DNA of 61,777 nt, taken from NCBI GenBank assembly GCA_910585595.1, contig CAJUET010000013.1, forward strand, positions 1 through 61,777, read 5' to 3'. The position numbers and the translations under genes were made by a program. The notes beneath the pieces are model-generated. The model did not search any database. It saw only the letters and a program-made list of their open reading frames with translations, and was not told the origin of the DNA. Source of the stretch: an uncultured Christensenella sp. Its GTDB lineage: Bacteria > Bacillota > Clostridia > Christensenellales > Borkfalkiaceae. Positions 42,957 through 53,500 of this stretch are shown piece after piece (the first letter of the stretch is position 1; each line of letters opens with the position of its first letter).

Positions 42957-44313
42957 CTTCGTTACCTGCCTTATCGTATAAATGACAAGCCACGAAATGC
43001 GTGGGACTTACCTGCACCATTTCGGGATATTTGCCGGCGCACTTAGCCGTACACTTGTTGCATCTCTCTTTGAAATAGCAGTAGTCGGGCATATCGACGG
43101 GGTTCGGCACGTTGCCGGGAATACTGAAAAGCTTGTCTTCCGAAGTTTTCATCGTGGGCTTGGACTTCTGCAAACCCTGCGTATAAGGGTGGCAGGGGTT
43201 GTGATAGATCTCTTCCGCCGTGCCCTGCTCGATAATTCTGCCCGCATACATGACGACAACGTAGTCCGCCATCTCCGCGATCACGCCCAAATCGTGCGTT
43301 ATGAGAAGAATCGAACCGTTGAGCTTCGTTTTAATATTGTTGAAAAGTTCGAGGATCTGTGCCTGAATGGTAACGTCGAGCGCGGTCGTGGGCTCGTCAG
43401 CAATGATAAGGCGGGGTTCGCACGCAAGCGCCATTGCGATCATGACGCGTTGGCGCATACCGCCCGAAAGCTCGTGCGGAAAAGATTTGTATACCCGTTC
43501 CGACATGGCGATACCCACCATATCCAGAAGCTCGATGGAACGCTTTTTCGCAAACGCTTTGGTAGCTCCGGGAATATGTAACAAAATAACTTCGTCAAGC
43601 TGATTGCCGATCGTGAACACGGGGTTCAAGCTCGTCATGGGCTCCTGAAAGACCATCGACATCTGTCTGCCGCGCAGGCGGTACATCTCCCGAATGGGCA
43701 TTTTGGCGATTTCGAAAACCTTTTCTTCCTTTTCGTAAACGCCGATCCCGTCCGCGTCCATGACCTGCTTGGGACGAAGCACGGGATTACCAACTTTGTC
43801 GGTTACGGGGTTTCCCTTTTTGTCAAGCGCGGGCTCCATAATAACGTTGCCCGCTTCGTCTTTTTCATAAACGGGAATAAAGTTCCCCTTCCCGTCACGC
43901 TTGTAGTCGTTTGCCTTAAAACGGATAGAACCCTCGACAATCTGTCCCGCAGGTCCCTGAATCAGACGCATGACCGACATCGACGTAACGCTCTTGCCGC
44001 AGCCCGACTCGCCGACCACGCCGACGGTGGAATTTGCGGGAACGTTGATGCTTACTCCGTTGACCGCCTTTACGACGCCCTGATCGGTGAAGAAATAGGA
44101 ATGCAGATTTTCGATTTCGAGAATATTGTTGTCGTCCTTCATTTGGGACGTAAATTCCGATTCGGGAATTCTGCGCTTCTTTTCCTTTTCGAGCCTGCGC
44201 GTAACTTTTGCGTTAGATTTGGCGATCGCGCGGACTTCCCTGCCCGAGAGGTAGTGCTTCGAAGAAGACTTCTGACTGTCTTTTTTCTTTTTGAATTTAT
44301 CGAGAATGCTCAT
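42949..44313 (-). CDS. oppD: OppD-type ATPase with basic tail and internal insertion
   Basis: A 454-residue importer ATPase. Walker A GESGCGKS (101-108), signature LSGGMRQR, Walker B LIIADE. The C-terminal Cys cluster CYFKERCNKCTAKC binds iron-sulfur or zinc in the family. Two additions are unusual: a basic N-terminus of about 60 residues and an insertion of about 70 residues (135-205) between Walker A and the Q-loop, with repeated DxxGNPV steps. The usual length is 330-360. It sits 3 bp after oppC. ATP hydrolysis motifs are intact. Confidence 0.93.
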   Translation of the reverse strand: MSILDKFKKKKDSQKSSSKHYLSGREVRAIAKSNAKVTRRLEKEKKRRIPESEFTSQMKDDNNILEIENLHSYFFTDQGVVKAVNGVSINVPANSTVGVVGESGCGKSVTSMSVMRLIQGPAGQIVEGSIRFKANDYKRDGKGNFIPVYEKDEAGNVIMEPALDKKGNPVTDKVGNPVLRPKQVMDADGIGVYEKEEKVFEIAKMPIREMYRLRGRQMSMVFQEPMTSLNPVFTIGNQLDEVILLHIPGATKAFAKKRSIELLDMVGIAMSERVYKSFPHELSGGMRQRVMIAMALACEPRLIIADEPTTALDVTIQAQILELFNNIKTKLNGSILLITHDLGVIAEMADYVVVMYAGRIIEQGTAEEIYHNPCHPYTQGLQKSKPTMKTSEDKLFSIPGNVPNPVDMPDYCYFKERCNKCTAKCAGKYPEMVQVSPTHFVACHLYDKAGNEGE

Positions 44314-44316
44314 TGC

Positions 44317-45426
44317 TTACCGCCTTTGTTTGGGATCGAGCGCATCGCGCAAGCCGTCGCCGATAAAGTTGAATCCGAGCACCGCCAAGATAATGCAGAA
44401 ACCGGCGGGGATCCAAGCCCAGGTACTCGCCATAACGGCATCGTCGCCTTTCGATATGACCGAAACCATCGTTCCCCAGGAAGCGAACGGCGGTTTTACG
44501 CCCAAGCCCAAATAAGAAAGCGCAGATTCATAGAGGATCATACTGCCGAGCGACATGGTCATGGAAACAATGATCTGCGGAAGCACGTTCGGGATAAGAT
44601 GTTTAAAGATCCTCCTTGCGGACGAATATCCCATCGCCTCCGCCGCAACCATGTATTCCTGCTCGCGCAGGAACAGGATTTGCCCGCGCACGAGCCGTGC
44701 CATACCGGGCCATGAGAACAGCGACAGAAGCACCATCAGTATATATATGTAATACTGTGACGGAACGCCGTTTTCGTTGAGCACCGCACCCAGAATCAAC
44801 ATGAGCGGCAAAGTCGGCAAACACATCAATACGTCGCAAAAACGCATGATCGCGTTGTCGATCCAGCCGCCGTAATACCCGGCAACGCCGCCGAGCACCA
44901 CGCCGAGCACGGTCGTCAAAATAACCGCAATAAAACTTACCAGCAAAGAAAGTCTTCCGCCGTACATTAAACGCGTAAATACGTCTAAACCGCTGTCGTC
45001 CGTTCCGAGAAGGTGCTTGATGGAAGGTCTTGCAAGGCTGTTGATCGGATTTTCCTTGACGATGATCATGACACCCTCGCCGTATTCCGAGTCCTCTTCG
45101 TCCGCATCGAACTCATACGGAGAATATTCCATTTTCCCCGAATAGTCGGTCTCGGTTTCGCCCCAGGCGTGATAAACGACGGGACCGAACCAGGAAAAGA
45201 CGAAGAGCAGAGCGAGCATGATAATGCCGGCGATCGAAAGCTTCGAACGGAAAAAGCGCCTTGCGACCATGCGTGCGGGCGACATGAGTTTTACGTTCTT
45301 ATCGAGCGGAGCGTCTTCGAACTTATCTTCGGGTGCGGAATCGGCGGAAACGGTTTGAGCGGTTTCCGCCTCTTTTTCAGCCGCTTCTTGTTTCAGTTGT
45401 TCTTCAAGATTTTTTTTGTCTTGCAT
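44317..45426 (-). CDS. oppC: OppC-type permease
   Basis: A 369-residue permease of the oligopeptide/nickel importer family. An acidic cytoplasmic N-terminus of about 45 residues precedes the first membrane helix (about 60-85). A long outer loop with acidic runs (DADEEDSEYGEG) follows, then the core five helices. The EAA loop with EAMGYSSARRIFKHLIPN contacts the ATPases. OppC usually has a shorter N-terminus. Pairs with OppB to form the channel; gaps of 17 bp and 3 bp to its neighbours. Confidence 0.94.
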   Translation of the reverse strand: MQDKKNLEEQLKQEAAEKEAETAQTVSADSAPEDKFEDAPLDKNVKLMSPARMVARRFFRSKLSIAGIIMLALLFVFSWFGPVVYHAWGETETDYSGKMEYSPYEFDADEEDSEYGEGVMIIVKENPINSLARPSIKHLLGTDDSGLDVFTRLMYGGRLSLLVSFIAVILTTVLGVVLGGVAGYYGGWIDNAIMRFCDVLMCLPTLPLMLILGAVLNENGVPSQYYIYILMVLLSLFSWPGMARLVRGQILFLREQEYMVAAEAMGYSSARRIFKHLIPNVLPQIIVSMTMSLGSMILYESALSYLGLGVKPPFASWGTMVSVISKGDDAVMASTWAWIPAGFCIILAVLGFNFIGDGLRDALDPKQRR

Positions 45427-45443
45427 TTTTCAACTCCAAAAGG

Positions 45444-46403
45444 TCAAGCGGTAAGTTTTACCCGCGGATCGACAAGCCCGTACATCAGGTCGGAAAGCAA
45501 CACGCCGAGCACCGATAGGAACGCCAGGAACATATTATACGTCATGATCACGGGGATATCGCCCTGCTGCATCGTACTGAGCGCATAATTCCCGATACCG
45601 GGAAGGTCGAACACCTGCTCTGTGATCATTGCGCCCGAGAAGAGCGAAGGAATGAGCCCTGCAAGTCCCGTAACAATGGGAATAAGCGTATTGCGGAAAG
45701 CGTGCTTATAGATGACCTTGCTCTCTTTAAGCCCCTTCGCGCGCGCCGTCCGTATGTAATCGGCGCTCAGCACTTCGAGCATATTCGTTCTCGTCAACCT
45801 CATTCTTCCGCCGATACTCAATATGACGACGGTCAGAATAGGCACCCACAAAGCTTTTAAAGTAATTCCCGATTGGCTCAACCCTGCAACGGTCGCCCAG
45901 CCGAGCTTATTTGCAAAGAGATCCTTTAAAATCTGCCCGAAGAAGAATGCGGGGAGAGAAATTCCGATAAGCACCAACACGGTGACGACGTAGTCGCGGA
46001 TACTGTATTGATGGGTCGCCGCCGTTATGCCGAGCGGGATCGCGATCATGAACTCGAAAATCGTTGCGATAAATGCTACGAGAAAGGAAATTCCGATTTT
46101 ATCCGCGCTGAAAACGTCTTCGATAACGGGGCGTCCGCTGATAAAGCTGGTGCCGAAATCCCCTTTCAATAAACTTCCGAGCCAACCGAAATATCCCGCT
46201 ATGATCCCTTTATCCAAACCGTAAGCTGCCTTCATGTTCCGAATCATCTCATCGGTTACTTCCGTTCCCCCCGTCTGCAATGTCTGTATCTTCTGTTCGA
46301 CGAAATCCGCCGGTATGCACCGTACGAGCACATACAGAATCAACGACACTCCTAAGAGGATCAGCAACATAAAGAGTATTCTTTTTAAAATGTATTTAGC
46401 CAT
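45444..46403 (-). CDS. oppB: OppB-type permease
   Basis: A 319-residue permease with six membrane helices: one N-terminal helix, a large outer loop containing VRCIPADFVEQKIQ, then five. The EAA loop reads ADYIRTARAKGLKESKVIYKHAFRN and docks on the ATPases. Length and motifs match DppB/OppB of peptide importers. It is placed 18 bp after the binding-protein gene. Confidence 0.95.
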   Translation of the reverse strand: MAKYILKRILFMLLILLGVSLILYVLVRCIPADFVEQKIQTLQTGGTEVTDEMIRNMKAAYGLDKGIIAGYFGWLGSLLKGDFGTSFISGRPVIEDVFSADKIGISFLVAFIATIFEFMIAIPLGITAATHQYSIRDYVVTVLVLIGISLPAFFFGQILKDLFANKLGWATVAGLSQSGITLKALWVPILTVVILSIGGRMRLTRTNMLEVLSADYIRTARAKGLKESKVIYKHAFRNTLIPIVTGLAGLIPSLFSGAMITEQVFDLPGIGNYALSTMQQGDIPVIMTYNMFLAFLSVLGVLLSDLMYGLVDPRVKLTA

Positions 46404-46421
46404 AAAAGTTACCGATCGTCA

Positions 46422-49052
46422 TCACTTGATGATTTCGACTTCCCAGATTTTTTCGAGAGGGGAAGTGAAAGGATTGGGTGTATCGTTGATTCCTTTCAGC
46501 TTCTTCGCGTTATAAGCATAGAGGTCCTGCCTCTGATAGACGGGCATTTCAACCGCAAGATCAAGGACGTAGCCCATCGCGGTCTTATAAAGCTCTTTTC
46601 TTATCTCACGGTCGTCGGTCGAACGCGCATCGTCGATAATCGGACTCAGTTGATTTACGACAATATTGTATTCCGTGCTGTATTGGTCCGGAGCGCCCAA
46701 AATTTCGCGGTAGCCCCAGGAGTAAACGGAGGTTGCCTTGGAGTTTTTATGGTAGACCTGATACATATCGGGGTCGATCGTGGACCCCCATGCAGCCGCC
46801 CATACCGCGAGCGAACCCGTTGCGAGCTTGGTAAGCGCCTGCGAATCAGCCACTACGTCAACGTCCCACTCGACCCTGAAATTGTACTTTTTGTTCGCTT
46901 CTTTCAAAAGATCCACCGCCTGCTTGAACACCTGATAGGTCGGGTGCTCCATCATCGACGCGCCTGCGATCGTAAATTTAAATTTAAGACTTTGAACGCC
47001 GCTGTTCAACGCCGCGGTGGTATACTTGTTGATTTTTTCAAGCGCGGCTTCCTTATTCGTCCACTGGGTATAATCATGCCCGTTCGCAGGGGTAGTACCG
47101 TCGGGATTTTTAGGATAAGCCCAGCTTTGATTCGACATAGGCCAATCGATCACTTTGGAAGCCCCCGCCTCGTAGAAGACGGTCGCAAGCTCCGACTGCA
47201 TTGCCGACATGATCGCTTTACGCACGTCAATATTTGTGACCTTGCCGGCATTGATCCCTATATAACCGTAGCCGAGCTGCCATGCAAACAGCTTTTTAAA
47301 GCCGTTCTTTTCCATCTTATTCAACGTATCCGAGTTGACCTTGGTAAAGGTCGGCGTCACGAAGTCGATTTCCTTTGCTTTCAGTTTATCGATCGCGTTG
47401 GCAGAGCTCACATACTGATAGCGGAACTTTTCTGTTTTAACGGGAAAGAGGAAATGATCGTTTCTCTTATAATAAACGAAGTTATTGTTATAGAACGCCG
47501 AGCCCGAAGAAGTATCGCTGTTGTTTCTGTCCGACGCTTTATAGGGACCTGCGCCTACGGGAACGCTGTTATGGAGCGGAGATTGAATGGTTCTGCTCTG
47601 GAAGCTCGCATTTGCGTATTCCACGCCGAACTGATTCTCTTCGATGTTGACGGGAAGTCCGCTGTAATAGTGCACGGGAGCGACCGCGAACGAGAAGTTG
47701 TAGATCGCCTTGGGATCTTTGCCGTTGAGCGTAACCTGGAGAATATCGTAGGTGTCCGCCGACTTGGGCGTGCCGTCCTCATTGTGCTGTTTAGCGATCT
47801 TATAATCGGTACCGTTCACTTTAACGGAATCCGTGCTGCCCAATGCGTATTCGTAATTGCCGCCGCTGTTCTTGATTCTGTGACCGAGCGAAACGATTCC
47901 CTCTACGCGGGGATACAGAAGATTGCCGTCCGAAACGTTCAGAATCAATTGCATAGCCTCGGCGGAGAAACGCGTTATAATATTAGCCGCAGCCACCGTA
48001 GCCGTAAGCACGGTTTCAAAATCGTCGGAAGCCATTCTGTTGAAAACGTAATTGACCGCAGTTTCCTGATCCGTAAGCTTTGAAATATCGGGGCTGTTGA
48101 AGCTTTCGATGATCGACGTATCCTCTTTGTTTGTAACAGGATTTCTGCCGTAGTTGGGCGTAATGATTCCTTCGTAAAACAAGAATTTAAAGACGTCGCT
48201 TTTGAACTCGTCGTGACCTTTATAGGGCGCCTTATCCAGATCGTACGCGTCCTTTGCCGCGCCGTAGTCGTCGTTGAGCTCCTTTTCGAAATTGGTAAGA
48301 AGGAGATCGTAATCTTCACGCAACTTTTTGTTATAATCTACCGTATTCTGACTGCCGTCGATTATCTCCTGATAATCCGAACTGACAGAATAGTTCTCGA
48401 TCGTCTCGCGCACTTCCTCAGGCGTTGCAAAATAACTTTCGCTGCCCGAAGATCCGGAGGTATTGCCGTTATCGTCCGAGGCTCTTCTGAAAACGTCCAA
48501 AAGTTCCGTTCTTCTGCGAATCGCATATTCATACGCCGTTTTTGAATTTTGAGATTCTATCTCTTCGCCGTCGCCTGAAACCTGTGTCTGCGTTCTGTAC
48601 GAAGTAAGCCCTTTGATCTTGACGGAATACAGCGTGGAAGAACCCGTATAAACCGGATCGAGATATTCGTAAATATTGAACATAACGTCGTTCATGGTGA
48701 GCGGTTTGCCGTCCGAGAAGTGAAGCCCGTTCTTTAAAACAAACCTGTAAACGGTATCCGCTCCGCTACTGTCTATCTCATAGTCCAAAACCGCAGTCGC
48801 TTCGTTTTCGCCCGCTACGATGTCGCCGTTCGAATCGCTTGTAAGCATACTCAACTGCGTAAGACTTACGACCTCCATATCGGGACCGCTCGTCGCGTAA
48901 AAGGGATTGAACAGCCCGCTGAACTGCTCCGCCATAACGACGATGCTGTCGCTGTTTCCGCCGCCGCAAGCCGAAAGCGGAACCGCCGTCAAACACAGCG
49001 TGCCGCCCGTTAAAATCGCCAATGCGCAACTCGTAATTTTCTTCTTACTCAT
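46422..49052 (-). CDS. oppA: Oligopeptide-binding lipoprotein (OppA-like), enlarged
   Basis: About 876 residues; the family (SBP_bac_5) is usually 520-620. Lipobox LSAC (Cys 29). The body has the expected FSDGKPLTMNDVMFNIYEYLDP, GAGPYK and SNQSWAYP landmarks. Extra length is mostly an acidic helical insertion at about 140-400, rich in Asp, Glu and Ser (SGSSGSES). The ATG at 49052 follows GGAGG by 8 bp and overlaps the previous gene by 8 bp. It should capture peptides on the cell surface for OppBCDF, perhaps those released by the subtilase. Confidence 0.93.
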   Translation of the reverse strand: MSKKKITSCALAILTGGTLCLTAVPLSACGGGNSDSIVVMAEQFSGLFNPFYATSGPDMEVVSLTQLSMLTSDSNGDIVAGENEATAVLDYEIDSSGADTVYRFVLKNGLHFSDGKPLTMNDVMFNIYEYLDPVYTGSSTLYSVKIKGLTSYRTQTQVSGDGEEIESQNSKTAYEYAIRRRTELLDVFRRASDDNGNTSGSSGSESYFATPEEVRETIENYSVSSDYQEIIDGSQNTVDYNKKLREDYDLLLTNFEKELNDDYGAAKDAYDLDKAPYKGHDEFKSDVFKFLFYEGIITPNYGRNPVTNKEDTSIIESFNSPDISKLTDQETAVNYVFNRMASDDFETVLTATVAAANIITRFSAEAMQLILNVSDGNLLYPRVEGIVSLGHRIKNSGGNYEYALGSTDSVKVNGTDYKIAKQHNEDGTPKSADTYDILQVTLNGKDPKAIYNFSFAVAPVHYYSGLPVNIEENQFGVEYANASFQSRTIQSPLHNSVPVGAGPYKASDRNNSDTSSGSAFYNNNFVYYKRNDHFLFPVKTEKFRYQYVSSANAIDKLKAKEIDFVTPTFTKVNSDTLNKMEKNGFKKLFAWQLGYGYIGINAGKVTNIDVRKAIMSAMQSELATVFYEAGASKVIDWPMSNQSWAYPKNPDGTTPANGHDYTQWTNKEAALEKINKYTTAALNSGVQSLKFKFTIAGASMMEHPTYQVFKQAVDLLKEANKKYNFRVEWDVDVVADSQALTKLATGSLAVWAAAWGSTIDPDMYQVYHKNSKATSVYSWGYREILGAPDQYSTEYNIVVNQLSPIIDDARSTDDREIRKELYKTAMGYVLDLAVEMPVYQRQDLYAYNAKKLKGINDTPNPFTSPLEKIWEVEIIK

Positions 49053-50514
49053 CTTCCTGTCCTCCATAAACAACGAAATATTCTTTTTCTTTCATTCTTT
49101 TTGCTCTGATCTCGTCCTGATTGGAATCTTCCAACCGCGTAAACTTGATATCGCCGTCCCCGTTTACCTTAAAAAACCCGGTGGGGTCGATGTCGTACTC
49201 ATACATTCCTTCATACTTGCCGAACGTAACTTTATTACCGCAGAGTTTGATCACGATCCCGCCGTTCGTTATTTCGCTTCGTTGATCGCCGTTCGCCGTC
49301 AGATTGAAGTTAAATCCGTTGCCGCCCGAAATACGCATTTTCCAAAGCTGCAATTCTCCGCTCAGGGTAACGTTTTGAACGGTCGCCCCGTCGTCGATTT
49401 CGCCCGCAAAAAAGCCGAATTTTCCACCGCGGTTGTTGACCGCACTCTTATATGAAAGCGTTGCGTTCTCGAAGATGACGTTCGTAATTTTTGCGTTCTC
49501 GCCCACTCTGCCGAACAGTCCGCCCTGCGAAGCGCCGCCGGTCAAATTGTACGTCGCGTTCACGTTCTTGAATACAATGGGTCTGGCGCTATCGCCCTCG
49601 ATCGTTCCGCTGAATTCCCCTAACGAAAATCCGTTCGACCACCCTACGCCCGTAAAGTCGAGATCGTTCAAAATTTCATAGTGCCCGCTCAGATCTCCGA
49701 TATTCCTGAACTGCGTTGCCGTAGAAATTCTGTAATGGTTGCCCTCGTCAAATTTGACGTAAATTTTATGGACCGTGTCTTCTGCCTTTGCCGTTTCAAG
49801 ATCAAGCTTGCCGTGGTGAATGATCTTTTCGGTGATCGGCGTTGTGCAGCTCTCGTCGGAATAAGCCGCCTTAAAGGTTTTATTGGTCACGGAAGGGAAG
49901 GTGAACGAGTTATGCGTGTGCTCCATTTTTCCCGAATCGCCCCATTGGGGTAAGTACACCGTTTTGGCTTCATCCGAAGAAATTATGTAATTGAAACTCG
50001 TCGTTCCGTATTTCTCCCAATCGCCTTTTTCGTTTTCCGTATAATACTCGAACGTGTATTGCGGGATCCACGCCGCATAAAGCGTCATTTCCAGCTTATC
50101 CTGTTCGTTTTTATTAAAGACGACGCGGTCTTCTTCAAAGTCCCACGGGTCGGAATAGACATATTCGCCGTAAGCGCCGACCTCGCGCGTTTTATACCAA
50201 CCGACAAGGGAGTTCTCCCCGTTTTCCACCGTAACGTTTTCGGCGCTCGGCTTCGGACGCTTAATATCGGTGGGCGTGCGAAGTTTGATTTTGATTTCTC
50301 CGTTTTCATCCGCCGTAAACGTTTCGGGGTTGAACATATCGATGAGCTTTGTGCCGCCCGCGATACTGCCGCCGTTCGCGTCGTAAGTGATTGAAATAAC
50401 GTTGCCGTTTTTAAAGTACCTATCGTATTCGGAATCGTTGGAGCACGCCGCAAGACCTGCGCACAGCGCTCCGAACGATCCTATAATCAATAGTGTTCCG
50501 ATTTTTTTCCTCAT
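49045..50514 (-). CDS. GLUG/InlB-repeat lipoprotein
   Basis: A 489-residue lipoprotein, lipobox LAAC with Cys 24. An InlB-like repeat (ITYDANGGSIAGGTK...LVGWYKTREVG) is followed by another, then a beta-solenoid region with GLUG motifs (GGLFGRVGENAKITNVIF and FFAGEIDDGATVQNVTL). Such solenoids occur in surface adhesins and in IgA-protease-type proteins. It lies between the subtilase and the binding protein, with 18 bp and overlap of 8 bp. A role in substrate binding or presentation is inferred. Confidence 0.88.
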   Translation of the reverse strand: MRKKIGTLLIIGSFGALCAGLAACSNDSEYDRYFKNGNVISITYDANGGSIAGGTKLIDMFNPETFTADENGEIKIKLRTPTDIKRPKPSAENVTVENGENSLVGWYKTREVGAYGEYVYSDPWDFEEDRVVFNKNEQDKLEMTLYAAWIPQYTFEYYTENEKGDWEKYGTTSFNYIISSDEAKTVYLPQWGDSGKMEHTHNSFTFPSVTNKTFKAAYSDESCTTPITEKIIHHGKLDLETAKAEDTVHKIYVKFDEGNHYRISTATQFRNIGDLSGHYEILNDLDFTGVGWSNGFSLGEFSGTIEGDSARPIVFKNVNATYNLTGGASQGGLFGRVGENAKITNVIFENATLSYKSAVNNRGGKFGFFAGEIDDGATVQNVTLSGELQLWKMRISGGNGFNFNLTANGDQRSEITNGGIVIKLCGNKVTFGKYEGMYEYDIDPTGFFKVNGDGDIKFTRLEDSNQDEIRAKRMKEKEYFVVYGGQEDE

Positions 50515-50532
50515 AACAATCCTTTCTTAGCG

Positions 50533-53500
50533 TTATTCTTCGTCGTTATCCTTACCGTCGGAAGCGCCGTCTTCGTCTGACGTATCCTTACCGTCGCTCT
50601 CAGCCGTTTTCGCTTTCTTCTTGCCGAGGAACACATAAGCCGCAAACACCGCAAGCGCGATAAGAAGAACGCCCGCAACCGTGAAGCCGGCAATGCCGAG
50701 CGCATTCACCGAACCGTTATTTCCGTTTGTGGGAGGGACATCCGGTTCGCCCGGATCCACTTTCGATTCCAGATATGCGATCGTGTCTTCCGCACTCGTC
50801 AACTTGGAGTAGTTCGAAACAAGCGCCTTTTGATCGAGACCGGAAAGCGCTTCGTATGCACGGCGCGCCGCTTCGACTTCCGCTTTATCGTCAAGCGTAA
50901 TTTCCGAACCGCTTTTCAGTTTTTCGATCATTGCGATAACGCGGAGCGTATCGTCCGTAATGGCGGTACTGCCATCGATAAACGTTCCGAAGTATTGTTC
51001 GAAAATAAAGGAGTTGTATCCCGTTCCGTTCACGGGACTTATCATTACGAGATCGGGATTCATACGACCGATATAATAAATGAAGTTCGCGCCGTAATAG
51101 AATGCCGGATCGTAACCGGATGCGTTCCACATATAATACTTGGAAATCCCAAGCCCCTCTTCGCCGTTGTGATTTCCGCTGAGGGGAAGGTTTTCGTCGC
51201 TGACGTAGGAGGGATCGTACTGTTCTTCGAGAATGGGCGCTTGAAGGCTGTTGAAGATGACCGTCGTAAGGTTTCCGCAAAGGAAGAACGCCTGATCGCC
51301 GATTGCCTTCAAGGAACGGGGCAGCGTCACGTTTACAAGCAACGACTTGTAGAACGCCGCCGCGCCAATGCGCACCGTGTTCTCCTCCACCGTGTATGCG
51401 GTCGCTTTCGCCATTCCGGGATAGCATACGAGTTGCAGTCCCTTGGGCACGACCCTATACAGCACGTTATTGATGACTTTAATCGTTTTGCTTTCGTTTA
51501 CGTCGTAAGTGTCGATCTCTTTCTCAACGGTATAGTCGGGGAATTTATCGTCAACGACTACTCTCACCGTCTTGGCAAAACTTTCAATCGGACAGCCTGC
51601 AAAAGGATTTTCGCCGATCTTATCCAGACTTTTGCTGAACGTAACCGTTGCAACATCCGATTGCGCGAACGCGAAATCACCGATTTCCGTTGCGCCCGAA
51701 AGATCTGCCGCTGCAATCGAAGTGCCGGCAAACGCCCACGCGCCGATTTTTGCGACTTGATCCAAGCCTTTCACGGCGTTAGGTGCAAGTGCTTCTTCCC
51801 CTCCAAGAGCGTCACAGTTATAGAATGCGGATTCGCCGATCACCGCGTCCTTTGCAAAGGAAACTGCCGAAATCATGCTGTTGCCGAACGCGCCTTCGCC
51901 GACGTATTCAAGAAGATTACTGTCAAGACGGATATTTACGTTCGTATTCCCGAACGCATATTCTCCGACCGAAGTTACCCCCGCGGGAATATAAAGCGTA
52001 TCTGCCGTAGAAGATGCTCTGAGAGATCCGCACCGGAAAAACGCGTACTCGCCGATCGAAGTAACGCTATCGGGAATAGCTGCCGATTCGAGATTGCGGC
52101 ATTGCACAAACGCATAAGCGGGTATTTCGGTAAGTCCTTGGGGAAGTATGACTCCCGTCAGCGACTGGTTGAACGCGAACGCACCCTCGCCGAGCGAAGT
52201 AACCTTCGAAAGGTCGGCTATTCTGTCCGCGCTTTCAGCCTTCGCTTTGATTGAAGGAGCAAAATAGGAATACAGGTTATCTACCGCACGCACTTGACCG
52301 TTGCCTGCGTCCACCCATTCATACGCTTCCCGATAATATTTCTGAGTACTGCCGGGAACCGTGAATTCCCAAACATCGATATCCCTTGAACCCGAGAACG
52401 CACCGTCGCCGATTTCGACGACCTCTGAAAGATCAATTTCCAAACCGGTTGCGTCGTAGAACGCGTTCATGCCGATTTTTGCGCCCGTTCCGAGTATGAA
52501 TTTTTCGAGCTTTGCGGCGTTTTGGAATGCAAAGTCGCCGATCGTAACGTTGTTTCCGATTGTAAGATCGGTCAATACCGTATGCACGGTTTTCGCAAAT
52601 TTATAGCTGTAATAAACGAGTACTTTTTTATTGGCGCCGTCGCCTGCCGTGTATTCATACTTATCATAGTATTCATTTAAAGTTTCAAAATAAGGATTGT
52701 TCCAAAAAGTGTGATCTGTCCATAGCATCATGAACGCAGAATTCCCGATCGTTACGTTATCGCCAATTACGACCTTAGCAAGTTTTTGACAGTTGTAGAA
52801 CGCACATTCTCCGATCGTAACGCCGTCTTTAACCGTCAATTCCGTGATCCCCGATCCGGCAAACGCCCACGCGCCGATCGTTTTCAGGTTGGGGAAATCA
52901 ATCGTTTTAAGGTTCGGGCAATCTGCAAACGCATAGGGTTCGATCGACGTTACGCTATTACTGCTTACGCTCTCGATCGAAGCGTTGCCCGCGAACGCGC
53001 CTCTTGCAACAGAAACCATATCGTCAAGCACAAGAACTTTACTGTCCAATACGGGAGCGACCAAAACGAGTACGCCGTTATTGTAAACGTACTTTCCTCC
53101 GTTATTCGTTGTGAGAGCACTTCCCTCGGCAAGCTTGAAGCTTGAAACCTTAGTACCCGCAAACGCCTCTTCGCCGAAAACCGAAACGTCTTTGCCGAGC
53201 GTTACGTCGCTTAACTCTTTGCACTCAAAGAACGCACCCGTAGGAATGACAACTGCGTTGATTTTGATTTTTGTAAGCTTCGAGCATTTTCTGAAAACAT
53301 ACTCGCCGAGCTTGATTTTGACGTCGTCCGATGCAAAGTTCACCGTTCTCAACTCCAAGCAGCCGTAGAACGCGCCGCTGTCGATCGACTGTGCGGAAGC
53401 GGGTAAGTTGAGTTCGGTAAACCGCCCGTAAGCTCCGCTGACCGAGGTGATTTGAAGATACGCGAACGCATAGCTTCCGATTGCAATGATTTCGTTAAAC

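Noticed and set aside
46650..48083. A 477-codon plus-strand frame
   Set aside because: Antisense to the OppA gene, no signal or family resemblance, low-complexity Arg/Ile composition.
50830..52254. A 474-codon plus-strand frame in the LRR region
   Set aside because: It mirrors the repeat array of the subtilase; repeated bases create long open antisense frames.
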